Shown: piece by piece, positions 7,653 through 14,785 of the stretch
Numbering within the stretch: position 1 is the first letter of the stretch
How the letters are laid out: every line of letters starts with the position of its first letter
NCBI GenBank assembly: GCA_937900755.1
Contig: CALCDN010000216.1
Location: forward strand, 1 to 27,621
Length of the DNA stretch: 27,621 nucleotides
Source: an uncultured Acetobacter sp.
GTDB lineage: Bacteria > Pseudomonadota > Alphaproteobacteria > Acetobacterales > Acetobacteraceae
Reading direction: 5' to 3'
Program-made: the position numbers and the translations under genes
The notes under the pieces: generated by a model
What the model was told of the DNA's origin: nothing
Seen by the model: only the letters and a program-made list of their open reading frames with translations
Databases searched by the model: none

Positions 7653-9386
7653 TTACTTTGGTGGAGGGTTTTCTTTTCGAAATTTAATAGCGTTCCGTTT
7701 AATAGATTGAACGAGAGTTGTTGACTTTAAATTGTCAGAATTTATATTATCTATTTCGACGATTGCTGAGCAAAGTCGTGATATAATCGAAACAACATCT
7801 TCATCATTGGATGAAATGAATTTTTCTATTTTAGCACAATCGGCCTCAATTTTTCTCGAGTTTAATGATATATTTTTTTCACCCAATAGATAATATTTTA
7901 TAGCCATAATTATATGCCAGCGAAGTTTACCAAATTTGGCTTCAACACGACCATTACTGATCAACATTTTCATTCTATAGAGCGAAAATGCTGATACATA
8001 ATATACTTCTTCATTGTATGATGGATTGAAAACAATATTAACAGAGTCTTTTGTTAACTTATTTGGATATCGACTGGCAATTTCAGGCTTATCTAGAAAC
8101 ATTGACGAAAAACATCGCGCGAGTTCTCTTATGTCAAATAATCTTACTGCCTTAACATTTTCATGAGAAGCATATTGGTTGGTTCTACGTTCAAAGTACA
8201 GGCGGTGATCGGCATCTTTTCCCCGGATGTTGAAATATTGTTCAATTTTCTTAGTTGTATTTATTGTAGAAAGAAATTGGTCTTCGTTCACTTTTGCTTG
8301 TCGATTAGTCGATTTAACTATATCGTCTACGACATTTTGGTCAGATGTTTCCACCACCTTCAACATAAGTGTTGTATCATCGTCAATCGAATTAGAATGT
8401 TCAAATAGTACGTTTGATGTCTGGCATCCATTCACAATTTGAAAATCTTTTATAAACAACTCCAATCCAGACATTCGAATATCTGGAGATATGAGAGTTA
8501 TCCCGTTATTTAATATTCCAAAGCGAACTTGTTTACTTCTGTCATCCAAGGTGGAAGAAATCTCTGAGTTTATTTCTGCATCACTACCTAAAAAATCTCT
8601 CACGTTCTGATCGAAAACACTCTGCCTTAATTTCCCAGTTTCGTCTTTTAGGACATGATTTATAAAATCATTAGCCCTACAAGTTATAACGTAAGCTTCT
8701 GATATATTTGGAGCCTTTATAAAAGCCGCGCTACCAAGAATAGGAAGTATTGTTTCCGTCCCACCAGAAGTAGACTTCCAGAGTTGTATAAGACTATCTC
8801 TATTCAACAAAGTTACGTCTACTTTAGAGAATAGTCCAGTGTCAGATATCGATTTATTCATAGCATCTCTTGCTGCCAAAATCTCCTTTGCCGTGACTGG
8901 GGGCGCTGTCGTTGAAAAATAACAATCAGCAATCGGTTTTCCACCTTTTATTTTTCCAACATTTTTTAAAATTTCTTCAAAAATATGTTTTTGATTTTTC
9001 ATGTATTCGCTATGAGGATACAAGCAATTTTCTGATAAAAAATCTAAAACAGCAGATTGGAAATTTGTTATTTCTGATTTATCCCATTTTTCTGAAGTCT
9101 TCGCTTGTGTAAAAATCACAAAAACTTCTATTTCTCGTTTCCGACCAGAAAAGGCATCATGCACTTCTTCTGGTGAAGAAACATACTCATCCCCAATAAA
9201 GATCATTACACCATCTATCCCAGGATCTTCACCATCATACCGCAAGGTATTGGGATCAATATTATTCAAACAAAATTTTCTAAAAACCGAAAAATTCAAA
9301 AAGGATTCAAAAATCCTATCTTCTGTCTCCATGATGGAATATTGCTCTGTAAAATCATTAAGATGACTTTTTACTATTCTATGCAT
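7653..9386 (-). CDS. AIPR-family (abortive infection/phage resistance) protein with Mrr-like N-terminus
   Basis: This 577-aa protein matches the AIPR family (Pfam AIPR) through FGILNNGITLI (289-299), FQIVNGCQTSNVL (315-327), STNRQAKVNEDQFLS (359-373) and YFERRTNQY (397-405). AIPR proteins are associated with phage defence, but the mechanism is poorly defined. The N-terminal ~120 residues look like a PD-(D/E)xK nuclease core of the Mrr style: E27 in the first helix, PGIDGV with D58, then a hydrophobic strand ending FTQAK with Q94 and K96. That suggests a nuclease effector; this domain call is my inference from motifs. No signal peptide or membrane segment is seen. The gene is very AT-rich compared with all neighbours, implying horizontal transfer. 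It stands alone: no methyltransferase, helicase or second effector is beside it. The ATG at 9386 has only a weak ribosome site (AGAG). Confidence 0.85.
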   Translation of the reverse strand: MHRIVKSHLNDFTEQYSIMETEDRIFESFLNFSVFRKFCLNNIDPNTLRYDGEDPGIDGVMIFIGDEYVSSPEEVHDAFSGRKREIEVFVIFTQAKTSEKWDKSEITNFQSAVLDFLSENCLYPHSEYMKNQKHIFEEILKNVGKIKGGKPIADCYFSTTAPPVTAKEILAARDAMNKSISDTGLFSKVDVTLLNRDSLIQLWKSTSGGTETILPILGSAAFIKAPNISEAYVITCRANDFINHVLKDETGKLRQSVFDQNVRDFLGSDAEINSEISSTLDDRSKQVRFGILNNGITLISPDIRMSGLELFIKDFQIVNGCQTSNVLFEHSNSIDDDTTLMLKVVETSDQNVVDDIVKSTNRQAKVNEDQFLSTINTTKKIEQYFNIRGKDADHRLYFERRTNQYASHENVKAVRLFDIRELARCFSSMFLDKPEIASRYPNKLTKDSVNIVFNPSYNEEVYYVSAFSLYRMKMLISNGRVEAKFGKLRWHIIMAIKYYLLGEKNISLNSRKIEADCAKIEKFISSNDEDVVSIISRLCSAIVEIDNINSDNLKSTTLVQSIKRNAIKFRKENPPPK

Positions 9387-9505
9387 AGATAATCTCTGTG
9401 ACCAAGGTTAACGTGGAATGAGCTTTCCTTAAGATGACCGCTTCATACGAAAGCGTCTAGCCCAATAAACGACCGGAATGAGGCGTAAGCAGCCATGACT
9501 CTGTC
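9387..9505. other. Gap between AIPR gene and ccdB remnant
   Basis: This is presumed to hold the AIPR promoter, but no convincing sigma-70 pair is seen. GGAATGAG occurs twice (around 9415 and 9469). ATGACCGCTTCATACGAAAG, the start of 9434-9456, resembles the left half of the hairpin at 7509-7532. Composition shifts here from AT-rich back to the genome norm. Confidence 0.35.
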
Positions 9506-9812
9506 TCAGAAACTCGTTAGAAGCAGATCAAGCGCCTAGGAAATTTCATCCTGATAAAGAAGACAAGGAAGTCACGATTTTCTTCAGATTACGGTCAGGC
9601 ACGGCTGCCATAAACTGCGTCATCATCACGAACGAATGATCGTCTATTACAAAAACCGGATTTAGTCTCTTTGCGGGTTTGGGTGCCACTTTCTGTGCTA
9701 AAAGCGGCACCACGATGCAGGTGCCCAACGCGTTCAGCAGGTCTGCCGAGACATCCAAAACGCAACGCGCTCACCTCGCATGGTCAAAACGATACACATC
9801 AAAACAGGCCAT
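9506..9812 (-). pseudogene. ccdB: Decayed CcdB toxin gene
   Basis: Reading from the ATG at 9812, directly after the ccdA stop, gives MACFDVYRFDHAR, a TGA stop (9771-9773), then ARCVLDVSADLLNALGT, VVPLLAQKVAPKPAKRLNPVF and MMTQFMAAVPDRNL. This is clearly CcdB, the gyrase-poisoning toxin. Near position 9552 the frame must shift by one base to continue as QDEIS, a TAG (9536-9538), then ALDLLLTSF and a final TGA (9506-9508), the expected CcdB C-terminus. Allowing for one extra base, the span equals 101 codons plus stop, the usual CcdB length. With two in-frame stops and a frameshift, no full toxin can be made. A fragment starting at an internal TTG would lack the N-terminal strand and proper C-terminus. 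Confidence 0.88.
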
Positions 9813-10013
9813 TCAGAAGTTCCGATAATCTGCGAGAGGAAGGCCATTCCCCTCGATATACTGTCGGGATGCTTCAAGGGAAGAGCGGTTTTCTGCGAGC
9901 CATTGTTGAGCACGGATCGAAGCGATCGCAGACTTCAACCCCTGTTCGCATGCCTGCGATATGTTGAGATCAAGCGATTTGGCTTCTTCGAGTAACTGAA
10001 CTGGTAACGTCAC
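9813..10013 (-). CDS. ccdA: CcdA-family antitoxin, N-terminus uncertain
   Basis: CcdA neutralises CcdB and, with it, represses its own operon through an N-terminal ribbon-helix-helix domain. The 66 codons from GTG 10013 include LDLNISQACEQGLKSAIA and the toxin-binding tail WLAENRSSLEASRQYIEGNGLPLADYRNF. Family resemblance continues upstream of the GTG in the same frame: HRPTN precedes V-TLPVQ, matching the RPTN(V/L)xL DNA-binding strand of CcdA. However, the upstream frame ends at TAA with no ATG and only weak alternative starts. So either a non-ATG start is used upstream or the N-terminus has been lost. The stop is immediately followed by the ccdB ATG. The C-terminal half appears intact while its toxin is dead. 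Confidence 0.82.
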   Translation of the reverse strand: MTLPVQLLEEAKSLDLNISQACEQGLKSAIASIRAQQWLAENRSSLEASRQYIEGNGLPLADYRNF

Positions 10014-10314
10014 ATTAGTGGGACGATGTGATGGGCTGGCGGAATGCAGGCTGCAGCCTGCAGACGAACCATAGCTTTAACTCCACGTCCTGGAAATCGA
10101 AGCTTAGCCTATACTAGCTTCCGATTTTCAGAATCTCCAGCAGTTCCTCTTGCGTCCGACATGGGGGCTAAAAGCAGATCATCTTCCTCCCACACGCCTG
10201 AGAGAAGGCGTTGCGCCGTGTGGTGAGGGCTGTCCACGTTGTTGCAGCATTACCACCATCCACGCAGGCGTGCTCCATGGCCCTGAAACCTGTTTACACA
10301 GGCCCGAACGACCT
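10014..10314. other. Dyad-rich gap upstream of ccdA, downstream of the dehydratase gene
   Basis: No gene is seen in these 300 bp. It should contain the ccdA promoter (minus strand) and the 3' end of the dehydratase transcript. Visible structures are the palindrome at 10045-10062, an imperfect dyad GAAGCTTAG/CTAGCTTC around 10099-10122, CCACACG (10190-10196) pairing with CGTGTGG (10217-10223), and a small hairpin CCTGT-TTAC-ACAGG near 10289 that could end dehydratase transcription. Confidence 0.4.
10045..10062. promoter_or_regulatory. Perfect 18-bp palindrome before ccdA
   Basis: TGCAGGCTGCAGCCTGCA is its own reverse complement. It lies ~30 bp upstream of the ccdA GTG, where a CcdA/CcdAB operator would be expected, since CcdA dimers bind palindromic sites. 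If ccdA translation begins further upstream, the palindrome would overlap coding sequence. Function is inferred from position and symmetry only. Confidence 0.4.
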
Positions 10315-11274
10315 TCAGCCCACAAGTCGGGAGAATGTTGTGATGTCTATGTTCCCGCCTGATAAAAGAACTCCCACACGCCGCCCCTGCCATTGCGGTG
10401 CCGCGGCAAGTGCCGCCGCCGGCGCCAGGCAACCGGTTGGCTCAACAATAATTTTCATGCGTTCGGCCAGCAGGCGCATTGTTGCACACAAGGCCGCATC
10501 ATCAACCGTTACAATGCCGCGGACATAGCGCTGCATGATTGCAAAGGTCATATCCCCCACACTTGTGGTCTGGGCTCCATCGGCAATTGTGCGGGGTGCG
10601 GCTATTTTTACAATGTGCCCGGCGGCCATGGACTGACGGGCATCATCCCCGGCCGTGGGTTCAACCCCCATGACCGCGCAGTCTGGCGCCACTTCCTGTG
10701 CGACGAGCGCGCAACCCGATACAAGACCACCACCCCCGACAGGCACGAACAGTGCATCCAGCGGCCCGGTTTCCTCCATGAGTTCCAGTGCCGCTGTCCC
10801 TTGCCCTGCTATAATATCCGGGTGATTGAAAGATGGCAGCAATGTCCCTCCCCGTTCGGCGACAAGGCGGGCTGCTATTTCCTCCCGGTCCTGGGAATAG
10901 CGGTCATACGTTATGACTTCCGCCCCGTAGCCCTGGGTTGCGGCAAGTTTCACGGCCGGAGCATCGGCTGGCATCACAATAACCGCGGGAATTCCGGCGT
11001 CACGTGCCGCACAGGCAATGGCCTGCGCATGGTTCCCGGACGAAAACGCCACAATCCCTTTGCTGCGCGTGGCTTCCGGTAACGCCAGAATCGCGTTGGT
11101 CGCCCCCCGGAACTTGAACGCACCAACCCGCTGGAAATTCTCGGCCTTGAAATACAGGTCCATACCGCTCAGCGTATTGAGATAGCGGGACCTCAGAACA
11201 GGTGTACGGTGGGCCTGCCCTTTTATTCTGGCAGAAGCCGCAACCACATCGCTGAACGTCGGCAGAACTGTCAT
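10315..11274 (-). CDS. PLP-dependent threonine/serine dehydratase family protein
   Basis: This fold-type II PLP enzyme deaminates threonine or serine to the keto acid. It shows the PLP lysine in AFKFRGA, the phosphate-interacting SSGNHAQ, the glycine loop VPVGGGGLVSG and the C-terminal LLSGGN, in canonical order. At ~320 aa it lacks the C-terminal ACT regulatory domain of biosynthetic IlvA, so it is of the catabolic/serine-racemase-like size. Relatives include serine racemase and threo-3-hydroxyaspartate ammonia-lyase, which cannot be told apart here. I start it at MTVLPTFSDVV (11274), which fits relatives and has GGAA upstream; an in-frame ATG at 11310 adds MQNAVDKTGKPN without a ribosome site. 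Confidence 0.88.
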   Translation of the reverse strand: MTVLPTFSDVVAASARIKGQAHRTPVLRSRYLNTLSGMDLYFKAENFQRVGAFKFRGATNAILALPEATRSKGIVAFSSGNHAQAIACAARDAGIPAVIVMPADAPAVKLAATQGYGAEVITYDRYSQDREEIAARLVAERGGTLLPSFNHPDIIAGQGTAALELMEETGPLDALFVPVGGGGLVSGCALVAQEVAPDCAVMGVEPTAGDDARQSMAAGHIVKIAAPRTIADGAQTTSVGDMTFAIMQRYVRGIVTVDDAALCATMRLLAERMKIIVEPTGCLAPAAALAAAPQWQGRRVGVLLSGGNIDITTFSRLVG

Positions 11275-11448
11275 ATTTGGTTTTCCGGTTTTATCCACTG
11301 CGTTTTGCATGCGGGGTCGGTTGGAATAATGCGCTCAGCATACCATAAACATTACGCAGCCGTGATGCCCCCTGCCACATTTCTGGCGGTGGCCACAGCA
11401 GGGCGGCACCTGCGCCTTACGCCATGCAAACAGGCACCTGCCCGCCTG

Positions 11449-11913
11449 TTACAGGCCCAGTTCGCTCAGGCCCGGATGTGCATCCGGCCTGCGTCCGCCT
11501 GACCAGTGGAACAGGCGGTCGGCGCTGGCAATGGGCAGGTCGTTAATCGACGCATGCCGCCGCTGCATAAGCCCGGCGGCATCAAATTCCCAGTTTTCGT
11601 TGCCATAGGACCGGAACCACTGCCCCGCCGCATTGTGCCACTCATAGGCAAAACGCACGGCAATGCGGTTTTCCGCGAACGCCCAGACCTCCTTGATCAG
11701 CCTGTAGTCCTGCTCCTGCGCCCATTTCCGGGTCAGGAACGCAACGATTTCCTCGCGTCCGTGCACAAAGTCAGTCCTGTTCCGCCATAGGCTCTGTGGC
11801 GTGTAGGCCAGCGCAACACGCGCGGGGTCTTGAGAATTCCATGCATCCTCGGCCATGCGGGTTTTCTGCATGGCCGTGACGGCGTCAAATGGCGGGAAAG
11901 GCGGACGGGACAT
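11449..11913 (-). CDS. DUF1348 (NTF2-like/SnoaL-fold) protein
   Basis: This 154-aa protein has the conserved text of the DUF1348 family: RPPFPPF, AEDAWNSQDPARVALAYT, SLWRNRTDFVHGREEIVAFLTRKW, RIAVRFAYEWH, WFRSYGNENWEFDAAGLMQRR and the C-terminal HPGLSELGL. These proteins adopt the cone-shaped NTF2 fold seen in small isomerases and ligand-binding proteins, but no reaction is assigned to the family. The sequence is complete and appears soluble. The ATG at 11913 is preceded by TAGGAG. It lies 22 bp before the end of the lipoprotein gene on the same strand, so they may be co-transcribed. Function remains unknown. Confidence 0.85.
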   Translation of the reverse strand: MSRPPFPPFDAVTAMQKTRMAEDAWNSQDPARVALAYTPQSLWRNRTDFVHGREEIVAFLTRKWAQEQDYRLIKEVWAFAENRIAVRFAYEWHNAAGQWFRSYGNENWEFDAAGLMQRRHASINDLPIASADRLFHWSGGRRPDAHPGLSELGL

Positions 11914-11935
11914 AAAAAACTCCTACCCTTGCGGG

Positions 11936-12214
11936 TCAGTTACCCTGCCGGGGATTGTCCTGCCGGAACAGCGCCCATTCCTCAATCACGCGGCCATCTG
12001 GCAGATGGCAATAACCGACCTGCCCTTTGTCCGTTGTTTCCATCTTCAGCTCCCCACCCTTTTTCACACAGTAGAGCGAGGCAGGGTTAGGCATGCGCAA
12101 AAGCCCAACGCCACGACCCGAGCGTTCCTGGGGGTGATGCTCACATGCCGCGAGCGAGCCAACCACACCCATGGCCAGCACCAGCCCCAAAACCGATTTC
12201 TTTTTTGTCATCAT
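11936..12214 (-). CDS. Small DUF333 lipoprotein
   Basis: The 92-aa product begins MMTKKKSVLGLVLAMGVVG, a signal peptide ending in the lipobox LAAC, so the mature protein should be lipid-anchored at a cysteine near residue 23. The mature part contains NPASLYCVKKGGELKMET, VGYCHLPDGRVIEEWALFR, the DUF333 hallmark of putative hemolysin-like lipoproteins. Both downstream cysteines (YCVK and GYCHLP) are conserved in the family. Two adjacent ATGs (12214, 12211) follow AAGGTGGG, and either may be used. The frame is open much further upstream, but the signal peptide fixes the start here. The role in the envelope is not known. Confidence 0.82.
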   Translation of the reverse strand: MMTKKKSVLGLVLAMGVVGSLAACEHHPQERSGRGVGLLRMPNPASLYCVKKGGELKMETTDKGQVGYCHLPDGRVIEEWALFRQDNPRQGN

Positions 12215-12334
12215 ACCCACCTTGGTCTTTTTACGTTCAGGTTTAGCATGGCGCCAGTATGCGAACACTTTGCCCCGGTTGTGAAGGCGCTGCGTGTAAA
12301 CGGCACTCCTTTGCGCATCCGCTAAAAACTGGCT

Positions 12335-12384
12335 TTGACAGTTCAAACACGATATGCTGGATCGTACTTTCCCTTTAGCATATC
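12335..12384 (+). promoter_or_regulatory. Candidate bioB promoter/operator
   Basis: A consensus -35 hexamer TTGACA lies at 12335-12340 upstream of bioB, but the hexamer 17 bp downstream (TGGATC) is a poor -10. An exact 8-bp inverted repeat GATATGCT (12351-12358)/AGCATATC (12377-12384) overlaps the expected core, which could be an operator. It does not match the BioR or BirA site patterns I know. The divergent lipoprotein gene shares this gap. Confidence 0.35.
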
Positions 12385-12402
12385 TGGTCCGGTTGATATT
12401 CC

Positions 12403-13401
12403 ATGCCTGATGGTTCGCCCTCTTTTTCCCGCCCTGCCTCTTCATCCGTGGACATCCGCCATGACTGGAGTACCGCCGAAGTGCAGGCGTTGCTTGACCT
12501 TCCGTTCCCGGAACTGATGTTTCAGGCGCAAGCAATTCACCGCGCGACATTTGATCCAACCGAAATGCAGATTTCCACCCTCCTGTCGATCAAGACGGGC
12601 GGCTGCCCCGAGGATTGCGCCTACTGCCCCCAGAGCGTCGTGCACGAGGACAGCGTAAAGGCCGAAAAACTCATGGCGATCGAAGCCGTGCTGACCGAGG
12701 CCAAGAAGGCCAAGGCCGCGGGGGCCAGCCGTTTTTGCATGGGGGCCGCCTGGCGCAGCCCCAAAGAACGGGACATGGAAACCGTTTGCGCCATGATTGA
12801 AGGCGTCAAGGAACTGGGGATGGAAACCTGCGTAACCCTTGGGATGCTCGATGATAGCCAGGCCCACAGGCTGAAGCAGGCCGGTCTGGACTACTACAAC
12901 CACAACATCGACACCTCCCCCGAATATTATGGCCAGATCGTCACCACCCGTACGTATCAGGAACGGCTGGACACGCTCTCCAACGTGCGGGACGCGGGGA
13001 TCAATGTCTGCTGCGGCGGCATTGTTGGCATGGGCGAAAACGAAGCCGACCGCGCGGGGCTGATTACCACGCTGGCCAACATGCCCGCCCACCCGGAGAG
13101 TGTTCCCATCAACCTGCTTGTGCGCGTGGAAGGCACCCCCCTTGCCCATGCTGATGAAGTCCGCCCGCTGGACTTTGTGCGCATGATCGCCGCAGCCCGC
13201 ATTACCATGCCAAAAAGCCGCGTCCGCCTTGCCGCAGGCCGTGAAAACATGAATGACGAAACACAGACCCTGTGCTTTCTGGCGGGTGCGAACTCCATTT
13301 TCTATGGCGAGCGGCTGCTGACCACCCCCAACCCACAGGCCCAGCGCGACCGGGTCCTGCTGGATAGTCTGGGCATGCACACGACCGGGATCGGCCTGTA
13401 A
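12403..13401 (+). CDS. bioB: Biotin synthase BioB
   Basis: BioB inserts sulfur into dethiobiotin, the last step of biotin synthesis. The 332-aa protein has the radical-SAM cluster motif GGCPEDCAYC with C68, C72 and C75, and FCMGAAWR, CVTLGML and YYNHNIDTSPEYYG. It also has the conserved NVCCGGIVGMGE and the auxiliary-cluster region ending in AGRENM. Length is normal. The ATG at 12403 has a weak ribosome site, and the first ~20 residues are a variable serine/proline-rich leader. No other bio genes are in the window. It is followed after 8 bp by queE, so it appears to head a bioB-queECD transcript, a mixed-pathway operon. Confidence 0.96.
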   Translation: MPDGSPSFSRPASSSVDIRHDWSTAEVQALLDLPFPELMFQAQAIHRATFDPTEMQISTLLSIKTGGCPEDCAYCPQSVVHEDSVKAEKLMAIEAVLTEAKKAKAAGASRFCMGAAWRSPKERDMETVCAMIEGVKELGMETCVTLGMLDDSQAHRLKQAGLDYYNHNIDTSPEYYGQIVTTRTYQERLDTLSNVRDAGINVCCGGIVGMGENEADRAGLITTLANMPAHPESVPINLLVRVEGTPLAHADEVRPLDFVRMIAAARITMPKSRVRLAAGRENMNDETQTLCFLAGANSIFYGERLLTTPNPQAQRDRVLLDSLGMHTTGIGL

Positions 13402-13409
13402 GACTTTAG

Positions 13410-14054
13410 ATGGTTTACTCGGTCAAAGAAATTTTTCTCACCTTGCAGGGCGAAGGTGGGCAGGCAGGACGCGTTGCCGTGTTCTGCCGCTTTACCGGCT
13501 GCAACCTCTGGTCTGGCCGGGAAGAGGACAGGGCACAGGCGATCTGCCAGTTTTGCGATACCGACTTTATTGGCACGAATGGCATCAACGGGGGGCGTTT
13601 CCACAGTGCGGGGGAACTGGCCGAGCGTATAGCCGGGTTCTGGCCAGCCTCGGCACCTGCGCTCCCACCCCGCCGCCTGGTGGTTTTTACAGGTGGGGAA
13701 CCCCTGCTCCAGCTTGATGCACCGTTAATTGCCGCCATGCATGAAAGAGGTTTTTTTATTGCGGTGGAAAGCAACGGCACCATTCCTGCCCCCCAGGGCA
13801 TAGACTGGCTGTGCATCAGCCCCAAGGCCGGAGCCCCACTTGTGCAGACCAGCGGGACCGAGCTTAAACTGGTTTACCCGCAGGCCGGGCTGGACCCGGC
13901 TGATGTGGCAGGGCTGGATTTTTCACATTTCTGGCTCCAGCCCATGGACGGGCCTGAGCAGGCGGCCAACACACAGGCGGCCATTGCCTACTGCCTGCAA
14001 ACCCCTCAATGGGCGCTGTCCCTGCAAACACACAAGCTGACGGGAATACCCTGA
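13410..14054 (+). CDS. queE: 7-carboxy-7-deazaguanine synthase QueE
   Basis: QueE is a radical-SAM enzyme that converts carboxy-tetrahydropterin (from QueD) to CDG on the way to preQ0 and queuosine. In 214 residues it shows IFLTLQGEGGQAGR at the N-terminus and a non-standard cluster motif C31-x14-C46-x2-C49 (GCNLWSGREED...CQFCDTDF). This is the expanded CxxxCxxC variant found in a large clade of QueE. FTGGEPLLQLD follows, a radical-SAM GGE motif, and SPKAG. It starts 8 bp after bioB and ends 2 bp before the queC ATG, so it is translationally coupled. The role in the queuosine pathway follows from family and neighbours. Confidence 0.93.
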   Translation: MVYSVKEIFLTLQGEGGQAGRVAVFCRFTGCNLWSGREEDRAQAICQFCDTDFIGTNGINGGRFHSAGELAERIAGFWPASAPALPPRRLVVFTGGEPLLQLDAPLIAAMHERGFFIAVESNGTIPAPQGIDWLCISPKAGAPLVQTSGTELKLVYPQAGLDPADVAGLDFSHFWLQPMDGPEQAANTQAAIAYCLQTPQWALSLQTHKLTGIP

Positions 14055-14056
14055 GC

Positions 14057-14785
14057 ATGCCCCTGTCCTCCAAGGAACAGACCGAATCCGCCCTTGTGCT
14101 TTTTTCCGGCGGGCAGGATTCCGCAACATGCCTGGCATGGGCCCTGTCCCGCTTTGGGCATGTGGAAACCGTCGGGTTTGACTATGGCCAACGCCACGCC
14201 ATTGAACTGGAATGTCGTCAGGGCATACGGGACGGGCTGGCAGCCCAGAACCCGGAATGGAAAAAACGGCTGGGACCGGACCATACCCTGCCGCTCCATG
14301 CCCTGAACGATATTTCTGACACGGCCCTGACGCGGGATGCCGAAATTGCCATAACCCGGAGTGGCCTGCCCAATACGTTTGTGCCCGGCCGCAACCTGAT
14401 TTTTCTAACCTTTTCCGCAGCCCTCGCGGCCCGCAGGAGCATGCGCCACATTGTAACGGGCGTGTGCGAAACAGATTATTCCGGCTACCCCGACTGTCGG
14501 GACGACACCATAAAGGCCCTGCAGGTGGCCCTTAACCTGGGCATGGACAGCCGTTACGTGCTGCACACGCCCCTGATGTGGCTCAACAAGGCCGAAACAT
14601 GGGTCATGGCGGAAGAGCTGGGGGGAGAACCCCTTGTGACCCTCATCAACCATGAGAGCCATACGTGCTACATGGGGGAGCGTAACCAGCGCCATGCATG
14701 GGGGCATGGCTGCGGCACCTGCCCCGCCTGCCAACTCCGCCGCGCAGGGTGGGAAGCCTACAAAGCAGAAGGCCAACATGCCTGA
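14057..14785 (+). CDS. queC: 7-cyano-7-deazaguanine (preQ0) synthase QueC
   Basis: QueC uses ATP and ammonia to convert CDG to preQ0. The 242-aa protein has the PP-loop SGGQDS (17-22), VGFDYGQRHAIELE, FVPGRNLIFL, CETDYSGYPDCRDD and, near the end, the zinc-binding cysteine set GCGTCPAC. I start it at MPLSSKEQ (14057), two bases after the queE stop. A longer in-frame start at 14009 would lie inside queE and adds residues without family support. The 3' end overlaps the queD start by 8 bases. All three preQ0 genes are thus contiguous. Confidence 0.95.
   Translation: MPLSSKEQTESALVLFSGGQDSATCLAWALSRFGHVETVGFDYGQRHAIELECRQGIRDGLAAQNPEWKKRLGPDHTLPLHALNDISDTALTRDAEIAITRSGLPNTFVPGRNLIFLTFSAALAARRSMRHIVTGVCETDYSGYPDCRDDTIKALQVALNLGMDSRYVLHTPLMWLNKAETWVMAEELGGEPLVTLINHESHTCYMGERNQRHAWGHGCGTCPACQLRRAGWEAYKAEGQHA

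Noticed and set aside
9671..9995. Plus-strand frames of 71-98 codons
   Set aside because: Antisense to ccdA/ccdB, which have clear family motifs.
10190..10223. CTGAGA-containing hairpin resembling a THI-box (TPP riboswitch) fragment
   Set aside because: The other conserved TPP blocks are absent, and the neighbouring gene is not a thiamine gene.
6691..10314. tRNA gene or CRISPR array near the accessory interval
   Set aside because: No cloverleaf with a T-loop motif and no regularly spaced repeats were seen on either strand.
12442..13380. 312-codon minus-strand frame
   Set aside because: Antisense to bioB with no motif; coding shadow.
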